Shown here piece after piece: positions 10,237 through 23,048 of a stretch of DNA of 64,000 nucleotides (its first letter is position 1; each line of letters begins with the position of its first letter). The position numbers were made by a program, and so were the translations under genes. The stretch spans positions 61,843,598-61,907,597 of the forward strand of contig OX638131.1 in assembly GCA_951804985.1 (NCBI GenBank). Reading direction: 5' to 3'. The DNA comes from Dryomyza anilis. Lineage: Eukaryota; Arthropoda; Insecta; Diptera; Dryomyzidae. The notes under the pieces are model-generated. The model worked only from the letters and a program-made list of their open reading frames with translations. It ran no database searches and was not told the origin of the DNA.

Positions 10237-11450
10237 GCTGGGGACCCAATAAAAACAGCAAAATTAGGTCAAAAATGGTAGAAATAGTAAATCATGATCC
10301 CAAAGCGCCTGTGATCACATTTACTACCCAAACTCCTAAAGAATCCAAAAAGACGGTGGAGGCAGATATTGTAAATTTGACGTCGGCAATGGCCGTTGAT
10401 ACACATAATAACCCACCGTGCTTTAATTGTGAGGGAGTGACAAAAACAATTTTTGCATTAATACATTTCTTAATATACATAATTATTACAATAGGGTCGG
10501 AAATCATTAATTTAGCAGCAGATAACACTGATCGGCTAAGATTTGTTTGGGAAGAAAGGCTAATAGGTCAAAAAGTAAAAAATATGTTTACAGGAATGTT
10601 GAAAAATTTTGTAAATTTTATAACATGTTGTGATAAAAAAATCAGACAACAATTAAGTGAATTAAATAAAAAGATAATTAACAAAATATACAGTAGAAAA
10701 GGGAATTGCTTCAAATTGTCTAATGTAAGTGATGTGTTCATTGAAGTACCTTGCGAGGCAGCTAAAAATGGAAAACTCATATTACTGGTAGACTCGGGAG
10801 CAGAGGCAAGCATAGTAAAAGAAAGTGCAATGAGACAACTACCGGATTTTGACAAAAATAACCAGACAGATTTTAATGGGGCTTTTGGTGGATGCGTAAG
10901 GACTTTAGGCACGACCAATATAAAACACAGTAATATAAAGTGGTTAGATTTAATTATGCATGTAGTATCTCTTGAACAAGGAATACCAGCAGACGGGATA
11001 ATAGGACGGGATAATATATGGAATAGGTCCGTAATAAACGCCATTAATAAGACCATAACATTCTATAACAAAGGAAAGAATCACACTATCCGATTACCAA
11101 TGAAAACTCGAGCGGACATAAAAAATATTTTTTACAATCATGAAATAAAAATCGAGCCTAGAACCGCGAAAATAGTAGAAATTACACTAAAAACAAAAAT
11201 TCCAATTGTGTTAATACATAAACAAGAAATTTATCCTGGAATATATTTGGGAGAAAGTTTATCGAATGTTAACAAAAATAAAGTTTATGTCTCAGTATTA
11301 AATTCTACAGAAAAAGACATTATAATAGACAACAATTTTAAACCAAAATTTTCAAATTTTAATCAATATAAGGAATCAGATACTAACAATTCTACAATAA
11401 ATACTATAAATTCTGTGAATATCAAAAATAGGATTAATAGATTATTATAA
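10152..11450 (+). pseudogene. pol: Pol N-terminal part: protease region
   Basis: A 432-codon frame overlapping the end of gag in the -1 frame. The aspartic protease active site is visible as LVDSGAEAS (Asp codon 10791-10793), with a downstream GIIGRDN typical of the retropepsin C-terminal loop near 10996. It ends at TAA 11448-11450. The RT frame continues immediately after in the same reading frame, so a single nonsense codon separates protease from RT. Retropepsin matures Gag-Pol in related elements. The long stretch between overlap and active site is unremarkable except for a hydrophobic patch near 10447-10500. Confidence 0.75.
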
Positions 11451-13532
11451 AAGATTAACATCGATGAATCTCTAAATAAGGAGGAAATAACATCATTACA
11501 AAATCTTTGTATTTCATATCACGATGTTTTTCACTTAGAAGGTGACGAACTGTCATACACGCCGATACTTAAACACGACATAACAACACAATGGAATCAA
11601 TCACCAATTAACCAAAAGCAATATAAGCTTCCACACACACATAGAGAGGAAATTAATAGACAGGTTAACAAAATGTTAGATGAAGGCATTATATCGCCAA
11701 GCATATCACCCTGGAATTCGCCGTTATTACTAGTACCAAAAAGAAGCGATAAAGATGGTAACAAAAAATGGAGACTTGTCATAGATTTTCGTAAATTAAA
11801 TGACGTAACAATAAAACAGGTATTTCCGATTCCGCGAATAGACGAAATATTAGATCAACTAGGTCACAGTCGATATTTTTCCACATTAGATTTAGCCAGT
11901 GGTTACCACCAGGTCTTAGTTGAAGATGGTGATAAAGGAAAAACTACTTTCAGTACAGGACTTGGTCATTTTGAATTTAACAGGATGCCTTTCGGTTTAA
12001 CAGGGGCACCAGCAACTTTCCAAAGAATAATGAATCACATCTTAACAGGGTTACAGGGCATCGATTGTTTTGTGTATCTTGATGATATAGTTGTATATGG
12101 GACAAATATAAGCGAACATGAACACAGATTAAGTAAAGTATTACAAAAATTAAGAGACCATAACTTAAAATTGAATACCGATAAATGTCAGTTCTTACGT
12201 CGAGAAGTTGTATATTTAGGTCATAAATGTTCGGAATTAGGTGCGTTGCCAGACCCCTCTAAGGTCGAATGCGTAAAAAATATTCCGGTACCAAGAAACA
12301 GAAAAGAAGTACAAGCATTCTTGGGATTAATTAATTATTACAGAAAGTTCATAAGCAATATGGCAAAGTTATCGTTACCAATTAATAATTTACTTAAAAA
12401 GGACGTTAAATTTATATGGACAGACGATTGTCAAAATTCATTTAATAAACTCAAAGAATCAATAATTTCACCTCCAATACTAGCAGCATATCCAGACTTT
12501 ACAAAAACTTTTTTACTCACAACAGACGCAAGTAATGAAGCAATAGGTGCAGTCCTATCTCAAGGGGAAATAGGAAGCGACCGACCAATCGCGTTTGCAA
12601 GTAGAACCTTAAATGGAGCTGAAAAACGATATTCCACTATTGAAAAGGAATTTTTAGCTATTGTTTGGGCAACGAAGAATTTTAGAGCATACCTATTAGG
12701 ACGGCCCTTCAAAATTTTTACAGATCATCAACCATTACGCGGCATAGCTAACTTAAAAGATCAAACGTCACGATTAGCAAGATTTAGGCATAAATTGTCA
12801 GAATACTATTTTGAAATAATTTACAAACCAGGTAAAAAGAATTTAAACGCGGATGCTTTAAGCAGAATACCAAATATTGAACCAGACATTACAGCCGTAC
12901 AAACACGATCCAAAACTACACAAAACAATTTTGGTCACGAGATTACAAAAACAAAACCACAAATCAGTACACCAGTCCTAGATGAAACAATAATAGAAAC
13001 GAATAATGCAACAAATTTAGCTCAAATATTAACTGACCCAGAAGAAATTAAAACAGTGATAAAAGATTTTCATGATTCCGCGCTAGGAGGCCATCAGGGC
13101 ACACTTAAAACATATTTCAGGATTAAAAAACAATTTAAATGGAAGGGTATGCAGAAGCAAATAAAAGAATATGTTAGAAACTGCCCCAAATGCCAAATGA
13201 ATAAAAGTTCAAAATTGACAAAAATGGCAATGGTTTTGACAGATACGCCAACACGTCCATTCGATAAAGTTTATATGGACTTGGTAGGAATCTTGCCCGA
13301 AACTGTAACAGGAAACAAATATATATTAACTTTTCAAGACGATTTTTCAAAATATGTGTGCTGCGTAGCTATTCCAGACGCAGAAGCAAGCACAGTAGCC
13401 AAAGCATTTTACGAGGAAATAATAACGCGTTATAATATTCCAAAAATTTTAATTACAGATAACGGTTCAAATTTTGTATCAAAATTATTTTCAGACACGT
13501 GTAAATTATTACACATTAGAAAATGCACATAA
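11451..13532 (+). pseudogene. pol: Pol: reverse transcriptase, RNase H, integrase N-terminus
   Basis: Open in frame from 11451, directly after the nonsense codon, to 13532; the first ATG is 11673. RT motifs: RLVIDFRKLN, FSTLDLASGYHQ, FNRMPFGLTGAP and the catalytic YLDD at 12075-12086. RNase H: TTDASNEAIGAVLSQ near 12520 and TDHQPLRG near 12721. Integrase: the HHCC finger (H.....H...CPKC, 13070-13195) and two catalytic Asp (13278-13280 in YMDLVG; 13458-13460 in TDNGSNF). The frame then ends early at RKCT-stop; the third catalytic residue is in another frame (13523-14056), so the integrase is broken by a one-base loss or equivalent near 13523. Confidence 0.85.
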
Positions 13533-14056
13533 CTCCTTATCACCCGCAGGCAAATGGCTCGTTAGAACGAAGTCACAGACCTTTAGCGGAGTATTTGAGA
13601 TGTTTTGTAAAAGAAGATGGGTCCAACTGGGAACAATGGTTGAATTCGGCAATGCATGTACACCACAATACAGTGCATATGTCAACAGGGCAAACGCCTT
13701 GCCGTACTTTATATGGATTCGATTTCGATATGCCAACCAACCTCAAACGAAAATGTTCACCAATTTATAACAGCGAAGACTACAATAAAGTATTAAAATA
13801 TCAAATACAACGTACGCATGAGATAGTCAGACAAAATCAAGAAAAAGCCAAGGAAAGATCTAAACGAAATTACGATAATACATTAAATGCAGTAGTTTTT
13901 AGGGAAGGCGATAAAGTTTTATTAAAAAACCAGAATAGGAAAAACAAATTTTCACCAATCTGGGTAGGACCATATGAGGTTCTTTCGATAATAAGTCCTG
14001 TGACAACAGTGATTTGTATCAAAGGAAAAGAAAAAAAAATCATAATAACTTATTAA
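13523..14056 (+). pseudogene. pol: Integrase C-terminal part, frameshifted
   Basis: Carries the catalytic Glu (codon 13564-13566 in NGSLERSHR), giving about 35 residues from the second Asp, as in DD35E integrases. It continues through the rest of the core (HNTVHMSTGQTP) and a C-terminal domain with WVGPYEVL. The frame differs from the upstream pol frame, so it can only be expressed by frameshifting or is dead. The junction lies between the second Asp and the Glu. Confidence 0.8.
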
Positions 14057-14964
14057 AATCATATAATTCCTAAGTTATGCACAATCAAATAAAAATAAAT
14101 ATATAAACATAAATGAATAAATCTTGATGAGCATTACTCGCAGTGTGGATTTTTTTTTTACTATGTATTAAAGATGATTAGCATTAAATCATGCACTAAC
14201 AACATTTTTTTTTATGAGAAAAATAGAAAAAGTATAATTTATAACTTTAATTACAAGATTATTTTAGATATTCCATAAAACTAAGATTTCTGTACGAATT
14301 AGCCAAAGAAAATATAATATGCATCGTTATTATACTTGAGATAGGTCAGTACCTCAGTTCATTATCAAGGGCATTGTCAATAAAAACAAAACGATCATTG
14401 TAGTTAAAGTACAAATAGACGTTAGCGAAGCACTGGAGTGGAGCACAGATATAAGTAAGGAGCTTATGCATAAATATAAACGATAAAATGCAATTCAGCA
14501 TCTCGCAAGAAGAAATCACAGCACTAGCAGACTGAACAAGTAAGAAGATACGCTAGTGTGCTACCCAAGATATAATGACCATTCACTGCTAATGATCATG
14601 TGGATAATATTTCAGTTGAATTTTCTATGTAGGCGTTTGCGCTTATTGGCACATATCTTACATGTGCTTTACATACTTTATAATGCACATATCTCTAACA
14701 ACCAAAGCAATAATTCAACAAGTAAAGAGAAAAAAAAAAAAAACCGTTGACGACACTGCAATAAAAAACTCTCGGCAGTAGACAAAGAGAAGATAATAGA
14801 AAAAGAAAATGAAAAAGATGACACAGTATTTTATTTTTAGTTGTTTATTTGTATAAAAAAGGAATATATATAATTATATTTAAAAAATTAGGACCCAAAC
14901 ATTTGACAAATACTTTGTTCTTAAGTAGCTTAATAATGACCGAATATATATATATAAATTAAAT
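14057..14964. other. pol to antisense-gene spacer, no supported gene
   Basis: AT-rich. A 64-codon plus frame at 14556-14750 is hydrophobic (LLMIMWIIFQL) but has no recognisable domain. Near 14820-14850 the minus strand carries AATAAA-type signals that suit the downstream end of the antisense gene. Confidence 0.45.
14822..14852 (-). terminator. candidate poly(A) signals of antisense gene
   Basis: On the minus strand CAAATAAACA and AAAATAAAATACTG lie about 115-140 nt beyond the TGA stop, suitable for 3'-end formation. Confidence 0.35.
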
Positions 14965-15779
14965 TCAGTAATCAGCCATATAATGTACAACATCAGGTAC
15001 ATGAGGAGTCGAGAAACCAGCCAAATCATCAACAAGACGGCTGATCTCTCGACAGATCTCCATAAGCGAAGTAAAAGATGGTGTCCAGCGGTGTCGAATG
15101 ATTAGGCGACGGAGTGGATCCCCCACTCCGTCATCCCAGCACACGTTCTCGAGTTGTCCCAGCCACGTTTCCGCAAACAGAATGGGGTTGTCGGCCCAGA
15201 GGGTGTCCATTAGAGCCCTTTCTTCGGCCTCTAGACGCTCCAGGGCATCAACTTGAGCTCTTTCCACCTCCATGTCCAGGTCATCATCCGAGTCCAGTTC
15301 TTCATTGTTGTCCATAGAAATGTCTTCCTCGCTGAAGACCGTGTCCCCGTCTGAAAAAAAAAAAAAAAAACATAAAAATAAAAATAAAACAAATATATAT
15401 ATATATTTATTTAATAAAAAATAATAACGAAATGAAAAGAAAAAATAAGGCAACTTACCACAATCGCTGAAATGGGTGGTTACCCTCCCTGTAAGATTTC
15501 TTCCAAAAGCATCTCTTGGAAATCGTTGAGCAGCATAATCTGCGAGAAGCTCGTCCAGTTCCAGCCGTCTATACTCCTGAAACGCCTTCAGGGCCGCCTC
15601 ATCAAGAGGTATAGTCTCCGTCTCATTGTCATCGACGGACAAATCTTCGATTTTTGATTCGTCAATTGTGACAACTTCAACATTGACATCCTCGATTAGA
15701 GCGTTTAACAAATCTATAATATATTTAAATTTGTAATTTGAAAATAGAATAGCGCAATAACACTGCTCTTACCTGACAT
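14965..15779 (-). CDS. antisense three-exon gene inside the errantivirus-like element; 215-aa acidic protein
   Basis: Exons on the minus strand: 15779-15773, 15713-15459 and 15350-14965 (stop TGA). Intron 1 is 59 bp (GTAAGAG...TTATAG) and intron 2 is 108 bp (GTAAGTTG...poly-T...TTTCAG). Both junctions keep the frame, and the start is an ATG in the first short exon (MS..). The 215-residue product begins MSDLLNALIEDV. It has an acidic run at residues 88-115 (rich in D/E, DSDDDLD), a charged Leu/Glu helix at about 116-140, and a Trp-containing C-terminal half (RRLIIRHRW). No signal peptide, membrane segment or zinc finger is evident. Exons are clearly richer in G+C than pol and env around them, suggesting a different origin. 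I do not recognise the family; an acidic cytoplasmic or nuclear regulator is only a guess. Antisense orientation would let the introns survive passage through genomic RNA. Confidence 0.7.
15351..15458 (-). other. intron 2 of antisense gene
   Basis: 108 bp, GTAAGT donor, long polypyrimidine run and CAG acceptor; phase 1. The length is a multiple of three, so the unspliced frame also reads through, adding a Phe/Tyr-rich stretch that is clearly intronic. Confidence 0.75.
15714..15772 (-). other. intron 1 of antisense gene
   Basis: 59 bp, GT-AG, AT-rich, phase 1: typical of the short introns of flies. Splicing joins ATGTCAG to ATTTGTTAAAC in frame. Confidence 0.7.
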
Positions 15780-16334
<555 letters not shown>

Positions 16335-16637
16335 GGAATAGATATACTGGTCTTGGTGTTGGCAACAGGAGAAGCAGCTAACATCAAACAGACAGCAATT
16401 AATGATACAAGGATTTTCTTTGAGAGAACAACGGATGCGTTATTTTTTAGTGACGAATGGACAATAATTGCAAATTTTAAACCACTGCAATTGAACAAAT
16501 TTTTAGAATTAACAAACACCTATGCGGAAACTACGCAGGATATGTGTGAGCAGATGCGCGTAAAAATGCCTGATATGAACATCGAAAGTTCATGCAAAGC
16601 AGTAACACAAGGAAGAAATAATAAGGCGAACAATTAG
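16335..16637 (+). pseudogene. env: Env N-terminal (F2-like) fragment
   Basis: Open from just after TAA 16332 to TAG 16637, with no ATG. The start is hydrophobic (ILVLVLATG), which could be a signal-peptide remnant. In errantiviruses env is made from a spliced RNA, so a missing ATG may reflect splicing; the TTTAAG at 16330-16335 could be an acceptor. The env frame continues in a different frame from about 16620, so a frameshift separates this part from the fusion subunit. Confidence 0.6.
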
Positions 16638-18381
16638 GGGCAGACGCCTCAGACGAGCACTTAATTTCATTGGAGAAGGACTCAATTGGGCGTTTGGAGT
16701 GATGGATAGCAAGGACAAACAGGCTATATACAAACATTTCAAAAATATCGATCAGAATCAAAGTAAAACCTACAAAGTCATGCAAAAACAAATAACTGTA
16801 ATGTCAACCAATTATAATAAGTTGGCAAAACCATTATTAAATTCAATGAAGGAAGTCGAAGCTGTACAAAAGGAACTTACTAGAACTATTAAACAACAAA
16901 CAGCTATTCATAAGAGTATAAACAATTCGATCGACAAGTTACTATTCCTGATGCACTTATTGGAAATACAAACAACGATAAACGCAAACCTAATTGAAAT
17001 ACAGGGTCAACAATTAATAGAGATGGCTGTCATAGTCGACTTATATAAAGGATGCTTGCATCCGTCGATTATTGATCAGAGGGAGCTGAATGAAATGCTG
17101 GCTAAACTAACTCTAAGAGGAAAAGCTAATTGGTTCATACAACAATCATTTGAGATGCATCATTCTTCTACGGTACGAGTTTTTCCGGACGCAGATAGTC
17201 TAATGATTGTCATCAAAACACCATTGCCTGACAATTTGATTTTTACATTGTACAGAGTCTACCCAATACCGACCAACATTAATAAAGAATGGGACGCGTT
17301 GGTTAAGACAACTTACGACTACTTAGCAGAAGCTAAAGACCGAAGTAAATTCATAGGACTTACCACCAGTGATTATAATAAATGCATAACTATCAGCCAG
17401 AGCATGAATAAAGAGGTCACACTGTGCAAACAACCCGGCACAGTACTAACAAACAGCAACAAACTTTGCGAAGTAAGTTTAATACAACACAAAACAGTTC
17501 CAACAGACAATTGCGATCACGTTGCAATCAAGAAAGGCTCCGGTATGGTGGTGAAGCTGTGGTCCCCAAACACCTGGTTATATAAATTTGAAACACCAAC
17601 AAAATTCGAAGCGGTATGCGGCACTGAAATGGCAACATTGACATTATCCGGACTAGGATGGATGTCAGTTAATGAGGCATGTGACCTTCATACTCAGGAA
17701 CTGATATTACCATATGAACATACACAAATAACCAACGAAGAAATAATGTACAAAAAAGAAGACCACACAACATTTTTGGAAAACCTGAAAGGAAACTGGT
17801 CATCATTCCCTAGCCCAAATGTAACAGCTACGCCACTACCAATTTTGGTTTCAGACCACAACAAAATAAGATCAGCATTAAGGGACGGTCAGCGAAATTT
17901 AGATGACTTGTTGGCCGAAATAAGTTATAATAAAGAACAAAAGGAGTTATTTAACCGCCAAAATGATATAAAAAACACCGGTATGTCATTCGGAATAGTA
18001 ATTTCGGTACTAATAATAATATTGGCAGCATATGTGGTATATTTCCAGTACCATCTGTTATGTAAAAGTAAATCCAATAACAAGAATGAAAAAATGAATA
18101 TGAATAAATCAAGTTTAGCGTCAATAGATGTGGAAACAGCCAAAGTGGAGGAGTTCGAAATGTCATCAAAGATACATCCTACCAAACTGTCGCCACTCCA
18201 AAGAAACAACTCACCGCGTGCAACAACAACTAGAAAGTTAAAAACAACACCACCGTTAGCTACTGTACGTACAACAGCGCATATGTCGACGTCACTACAG
18301 TCAACGAAATCGCAGCAACCATCAACCGAGCAGCAGCAGTCAACACTAAAAACATCGGGACCAGGTTATGCTTGTATTTAA
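16621..18381 (+). pseudogene. env: Env fusion-subunit (F1-like) with C-terminal membrane anchor
   Basis: The frame contains a basic furin-like motif RRLRR (16642-16656), followed at once by a hydrophobic, Gly-containing stretch (ALNFIGEGLNWAFGV) suited to a fusion peptide. Then come a Gln/Lys-rich helical region, conserved-looking Cys residues and a membrane anchor at about 17976-18050 (GIVISVLIIILAAYVVYF). The cytoplasmic tail, about 110 residues, is Ser/Thr-rich. This order matches the baculovirus-F-like Env of insect errantiviruses, where it mediates membrane fusion. It is separated from its N-terminal part by a frameshift near 16600-16637, so the gene is broken here. The nominal start inside the frame (16699) is not a real start. 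Confidence 0.75.
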
Positions 18382-18531
18382 TTTCCTTTTATAATTCAGA
18401 TGTTTAGATTTAAGACGGGATATGGTATCTAAATAATTAGGAATAAAATAATCTACACTATAAGAATGTTATCAAGATATTAACAATGTAAAAGAAAAAA
18501 CTATTATTACTTAATTAATAATTATTTTTTC

Positions 18532-18552
18532 TTAAAAATAAGGGGGGAAGAA
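18532..18552 (+). promoter_or_regulatory. polypurine tract
   Basis: AAAATAAGGGGGGAAGAA directly precedes the presumed 3' LTR start (TGTTCTATATC), where plus-strand synthesis would begin. Confidence 0.6.
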
Positions 18553-19200
18553 TGTTCTATATCAAAATTACTTTTTGATTTAGTTTTTGTTTAGTTTGTA
18601 AAAATCTGAACATCGCCAGTAAGCACAATGGCATATTCATATTAATCATAATAATGTAACACCAAAAATGCTTACTGTCATATTTCTCTCATACACTTAT
18701 TCTTATGCAATGAATTGATTGTAATGTGAGCCTCATCAGGTGGCACCTGCATGCGGCGTACAGGAAACTAAAGCATATACAAGTTCTTCTCACGATCACC
18801 CCGGTACGAATTTATTAATACACAATATGACGAAACTCCGATCTGGTGTTCGTAAATATCACACCAATACGAATTGACATTTTCACAATATAATGAAACT
18901 CCGATCTGGTGTTCGTAAATATTGGTGCGACCGAGGTGATGAGTAGAGGTTAAGATTAGTTTTTAAGGTGAATTGTGTTTTTCTACCGTTCAGTTCGGAC
19001 GTCTTTAAAATTAAGTTAATACCGTGTAACAGTTTTAAAAACTAAATAAAATCTTCATTATATCGCAAAAATAAAATATCCTCGCGTGTTAATTTAAATC
19101 AAAAGGGTGTTAGGACGAATCAACGGTGGACCCTTAAGGTGAACTGTCACTGACTTCAGAAGTGAATAAAGTCAAGTACAGTAGGACCCCGGGAACTCAC
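18553..19200 (+). repeat. 3' LTR of errantivirus-like element (right end approximate)
   Basis: Follows the PPT. Contains a TTCAGTTCGG initiator-like site near 18989 and an AATAAAATC poly(A)-type signal near 19045. A 39-bp block with CTCCGATCTGGTGTTCGTAA is directly repeated at 18821-18859 and 18884-18922. The outer flanks of this pair (GATCACCCCGGTACGAAT and its near-complement ending GAGGTGATGAG) can pair as a hairpin. No second LTR is available to fix the boundary. Confidence 0.55.
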
Positions 19201-19620
<420 letters not shown>

Positions 19621-19621
19621 G

Positions 19622-20215
19622 CAATCAGCTATCAAATCAGCTATGTTTTGCCATCTTCTATCCGCAATGTAGTAAACATATGTACTCTGAACAGTGTCCA
19701 AAGTTTATTATCTAGGACACTTAGTGTCTCTGTCTTAGAGTCAGTATACGTGCCATCAGGTATATGCAGTGAGTCTAGTCGGGCATCCACCAAGGAAGGT
19801 CTAGATACCAAGGGAGGTCTAGATAACGTTTTTCGGAACAGACATGTTCGTACGAAACTAGAATATATAACATCGTTCATGTCTTGAACGGACGTCTCAA
19901 TACTTTCTTTGGTACGAATTCTGACAGGAAACGTGAGGGAATTTTCAAGTTCTTGTCTGAAGGGTGTTCGTTTTTCTAGGGTTTCTCACTATCATAGAGG
20001 GTAACACCTCTCGGTCATATAAAAAATCTTCTTCCGATAAAAAATCTTCTTTAAGAACCTTACAGTTTAAGATTACCTCCCTCAGTCTGCGGTTAGACAA
20101 AGTTAGGTCAATGACTTCCTGTCTTATAGCAGTCACAAACGTAGGTATATTACCAGTGTTGTGAATGTTTAGATTGAAGGTCATGATGAAGTCAAACAGT
20201 CTGGTGCCTCGTGCG
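19622..20215 (-). pseudogene. LOA-like LINE fragment, copy 2
   Basis: Inverted counterpart of 8361-8930 with only scattered differences. It keeps the same endonuclease tail (QEVIDLTLSN) and the same internal deletion, so the copies derive from one event. Not functional. Confidence 0.65.
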
Positions 20216-20235
20216 TATTTCTTAAATTGTTCTAT

Positions 20236-20326
20236 ATATTATCGACATTAAACAACTACAAGTTTGTGAATACTACTTCAAGCTGCAAACGCTCTATAGT
20301 CATCTCTTGTTAAATGTCGATAATAT
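20236..20326. repeat. 91-bp hairpin/MITE-like repeat, copy 2
   Basis: Counterpart of 8231-8321, with the same inverted ends ATATTATCGACATT. Confidence 0.6.
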
Positions 20327-21516
20327 TTATAACTATTTAAAAAATGCAAACAATATTTAAACTATTTTACCATTTAAATTTATTTTTCAATTTTGTGTTT
20401 TTAAAAGTGTTTAATAAAAACTTACTTATAAAAAATTTGGTTTTTTATACTTGTTAAATTATTACTGACGATATAATAAAATTTATGAACTATAGTATGG
20501 TAAAATTATGTTATGTTACAAAATATTACAATATTACATAGAGAAGGTGTTTTGAGTCAAATAGTACAAAAATATTAATTTGTCTGGTAGGAATTTCATG
20601 TTGAATTAAATTTGACCACTACAAATTACCCATTAGCGCAATTAAATTATGTCTGTTATGTGCTCTAGGCATCTAGGTGTTGAATTCTGAAAAGTTTTAT
20701 TTCAAAATCGTTAGAGCATTTTGACTATTTACTAATTAAAACATTCAAATTTAAATTTGCATTTAAAATTTAAGTATTCGCAAAAAAAAAATTAATCACA
20801 TTTTACGAAATTTCAATGCATTTCGAACCATTTTTAAAATTTTACAGTTTTTATCGCATATATGAGATATTCAGCCTTATCGTGAACACTAGGGGAATAT
20901 TCTATTTCCTCGGAATTTTTTGTTTCCAGGTATCTGCAATCTCCCAGGTACAGCAATTCCTCCGGAATTTTGTTGGAAATCGAATTCGAGTTCGAATGCA
21001 GCTTTACAACATTGCCTGATTTTTTATTTATTCGTTTTTTTTTTTTTGGTTATCTTTAACATTTCTTGTAATAAAGTTGTAAAATAATACTTTAGATATA
21101 AAATATGTATACAGATCTTTATTATTTGCAGTTAAATATACTTTTATACATACATTTCACATTTTTTAACTCTATAAAGAATTAATTTGCAATTAGACTG
21201 AACATCAGGCAACGGTAAATGAGCTGTTTTGTCAAATGTCAAACAGTGTTGTTGGATAAAATTGCGCTGTGTTGTGCAAATAAATGTTGAAGTTAAAATT
21301 ATGTTAAATGTCAATTAAAAGCATATAAAATAACTCTTAATTGTAGTTTTTCATTTAAGAAAATGTTGTGATTATACTGCGTTAATCTGTCAAGAGTTAA
21401 AAAAATTAAGATATTCCCCAGCCAGTGAAGTTTTTGTGGTGGTTGAATATATCTGTAACTAATTTGTGCATAAATATGTAACTAACTTTTATTTAAATAA
21501 TTTTGGTGCTATTCAT
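20327..21516. other. AT-rich segment with coding-like fragment, copy 2
   Basis: Counterpart of 7044-8230. The minus strand at about 20832-21018 carries the PEELLYLGDC-type fragment. No complete gene. Confidence 0.35.
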
Positions 21517-21758
21517 ACACTCTCAGAAATATATTGTCATTTCCGACAATATTGTAACAATCTTGATGTTCAAAATAGATCTCATGATCAGATTGTCAAA
21601 TTATTGTCTGTTTGACAATTAGATTGTTATTTTTAAACGTCATTCGATTGTTTTGATAACAATCAAGATTGTCAATAAATAAAATATAAAAAGTCACATG
21701 ATTTTTTTTAAATTCGGCACATTTTCTGTGAGATTTTGCCTCGTTTTTCGTCAACAGT

Positions 21759-21902
21759 TTAAATGCAGTAGGTCAGGTACAGGAAGGGCTGCTTGCAGAC
21801 ATCTGGCTTTTCCATCTGCCCATTGATTAATTTATTCAGCGCAAATCCATTGGACCAAAAGACATCTGTCTCGAGGATCGTTGTAGGTGGTAACACCCGC
21901 AT
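21759..21902 (-). CDS. 47-codon foldback-arm ORF, copy 2
   Basis: Same frame and ending as 6626-6769. Its ATG directly follows a TTTAG acceptor-like site on the minus strand. Unidentified. Confidence 0.28.
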   Translation of the reverse strand: MRVLPPTTILETDVFWSNGFALNKLINGQMEKPDVCKQPFLYLTYCI

Positions 21903-22228
21903 CTAAACATAATTAAAAAAGTTGCAGTATTCAATTAATAATAAAATTATTAAATTAAAACTTACATTTTGTTTAATTTTAAAAATTTTTAAAGTAAACA
22001 AAAAAATAAATTTGACATGTTTTTGAATGCCAAGAAGATACATTTGCCACCTAATCACTGTATAATGAAATGACAATCTCATATTGTTAAAATCAACAAT
22101 AAATATTCAAAAACATGTCAAATTAATTTGTTGTTTACTTTAAAAATTTTAAAAAGCAAACAAAATGTAAGTTATAATTTTTAATTTTATTATTAATTGA
22201 TTATTGCAACTTTATTAATTTTGTTTAG

Positions 22229-22375
22229 ATGCGGGTGTCACCACATAATACAACGCTCCTCAAGACAGATGTCTTCTGGCCCAATGGATTGGCGCTGAAA
22301 AAAATAATCAAGGGGCAAATGGGAAATATGGATGTCAGCAAACAGCCTTTCCTGTATCTGACCTACTGCATTTAA
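22229..22375 (+). CDS. 48-codon foldback-arm ORF, copy 2
   Basis: Same frame as 6153-6299. Preceded by GTAAGTTATA...TTTGTTTAG, a candidate 62-bp intron ending right before the ATG. Unidentified. Confidence 0.28.
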   Translation: MRVSPHNTTLLKTDVFWPNGLALKKIIKGQMGNMDVSKQPFLYLTYCI

Positions 22376-23048
22376 GCTCTTGATGAACATGAGGAAAAAT
22401 CTCGCAGAAGATGCACTCCATGCACTCTGAATTCATGAAATTTAATTTATTACTAATTAAAAATTTAAAAAACATTTATGTGACTTTATGTGACAATATC
22501 GATTGTTATCAAAACAATAGAATGACGTATGAAAATAGAATTTAATTGTCAAACCGACAATAATTTGACAATCTGATCATGATATCTATTTTGAACATCA
22601 AGATTGTTACAATATTGTCGGAAATGACAATATATTTCTGAGAGTGTAGATATTTGTTAACATATTATAAATAAAAGTATAGTTAATTAAAATGTGTTTG
22701 TTTTTAATTAATTATTTTCCCCGATGAAATAGTGGCAGAATTTTTTCGGCGAAATAAGAGTAATTATTCCTACAAAATGTTGTACATGAAACGTCCCAGC
22801 AGATTTTAGAAGCACTTTGCAACCACTTTGGCAATTTATAATGTATTAAGGGAGTCGCTCCAAAAATGGTTCCAGAAGTCATTATTTTCGCAGGCGATGT
22901 CTACACGAGCAAGTACTTTTCCGTCAGCTTCTAAGAGAAGCAAACGGAGAAGTACATCTCCATTCGCTTCTACTGCAATGTTTTGTGGAACCACTTTAAG
23001 TACTCTTTTTAAATTTCTCTCTTTACTGGTTGAACAACTTCTCTCCCG

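Larger units (their letters stand above)
21517..22647. mobile_element. foldback (long-TIR) element, copy 2
   Basis: Same termini and near-palindromic arms as 5869-7043. It has lost about 40 bp of left-arm DNA and about 25 bp of right-arm DNA relative to copy 3. Arm ORFs are at 21759-21902 (-) and 22229-22375 (+). Left flank TA and right flank TA fit a TA target duplication. Confidence 0.75.

Noticed and set aside
14556..14750. Hydrophobic 64-codon ORF as an env leader or accessory gene
   Set aside because: No conserved motif, the start is not an ATG in good context, and it ends in a poly-Lys tail from an A-run; evidence too weak.
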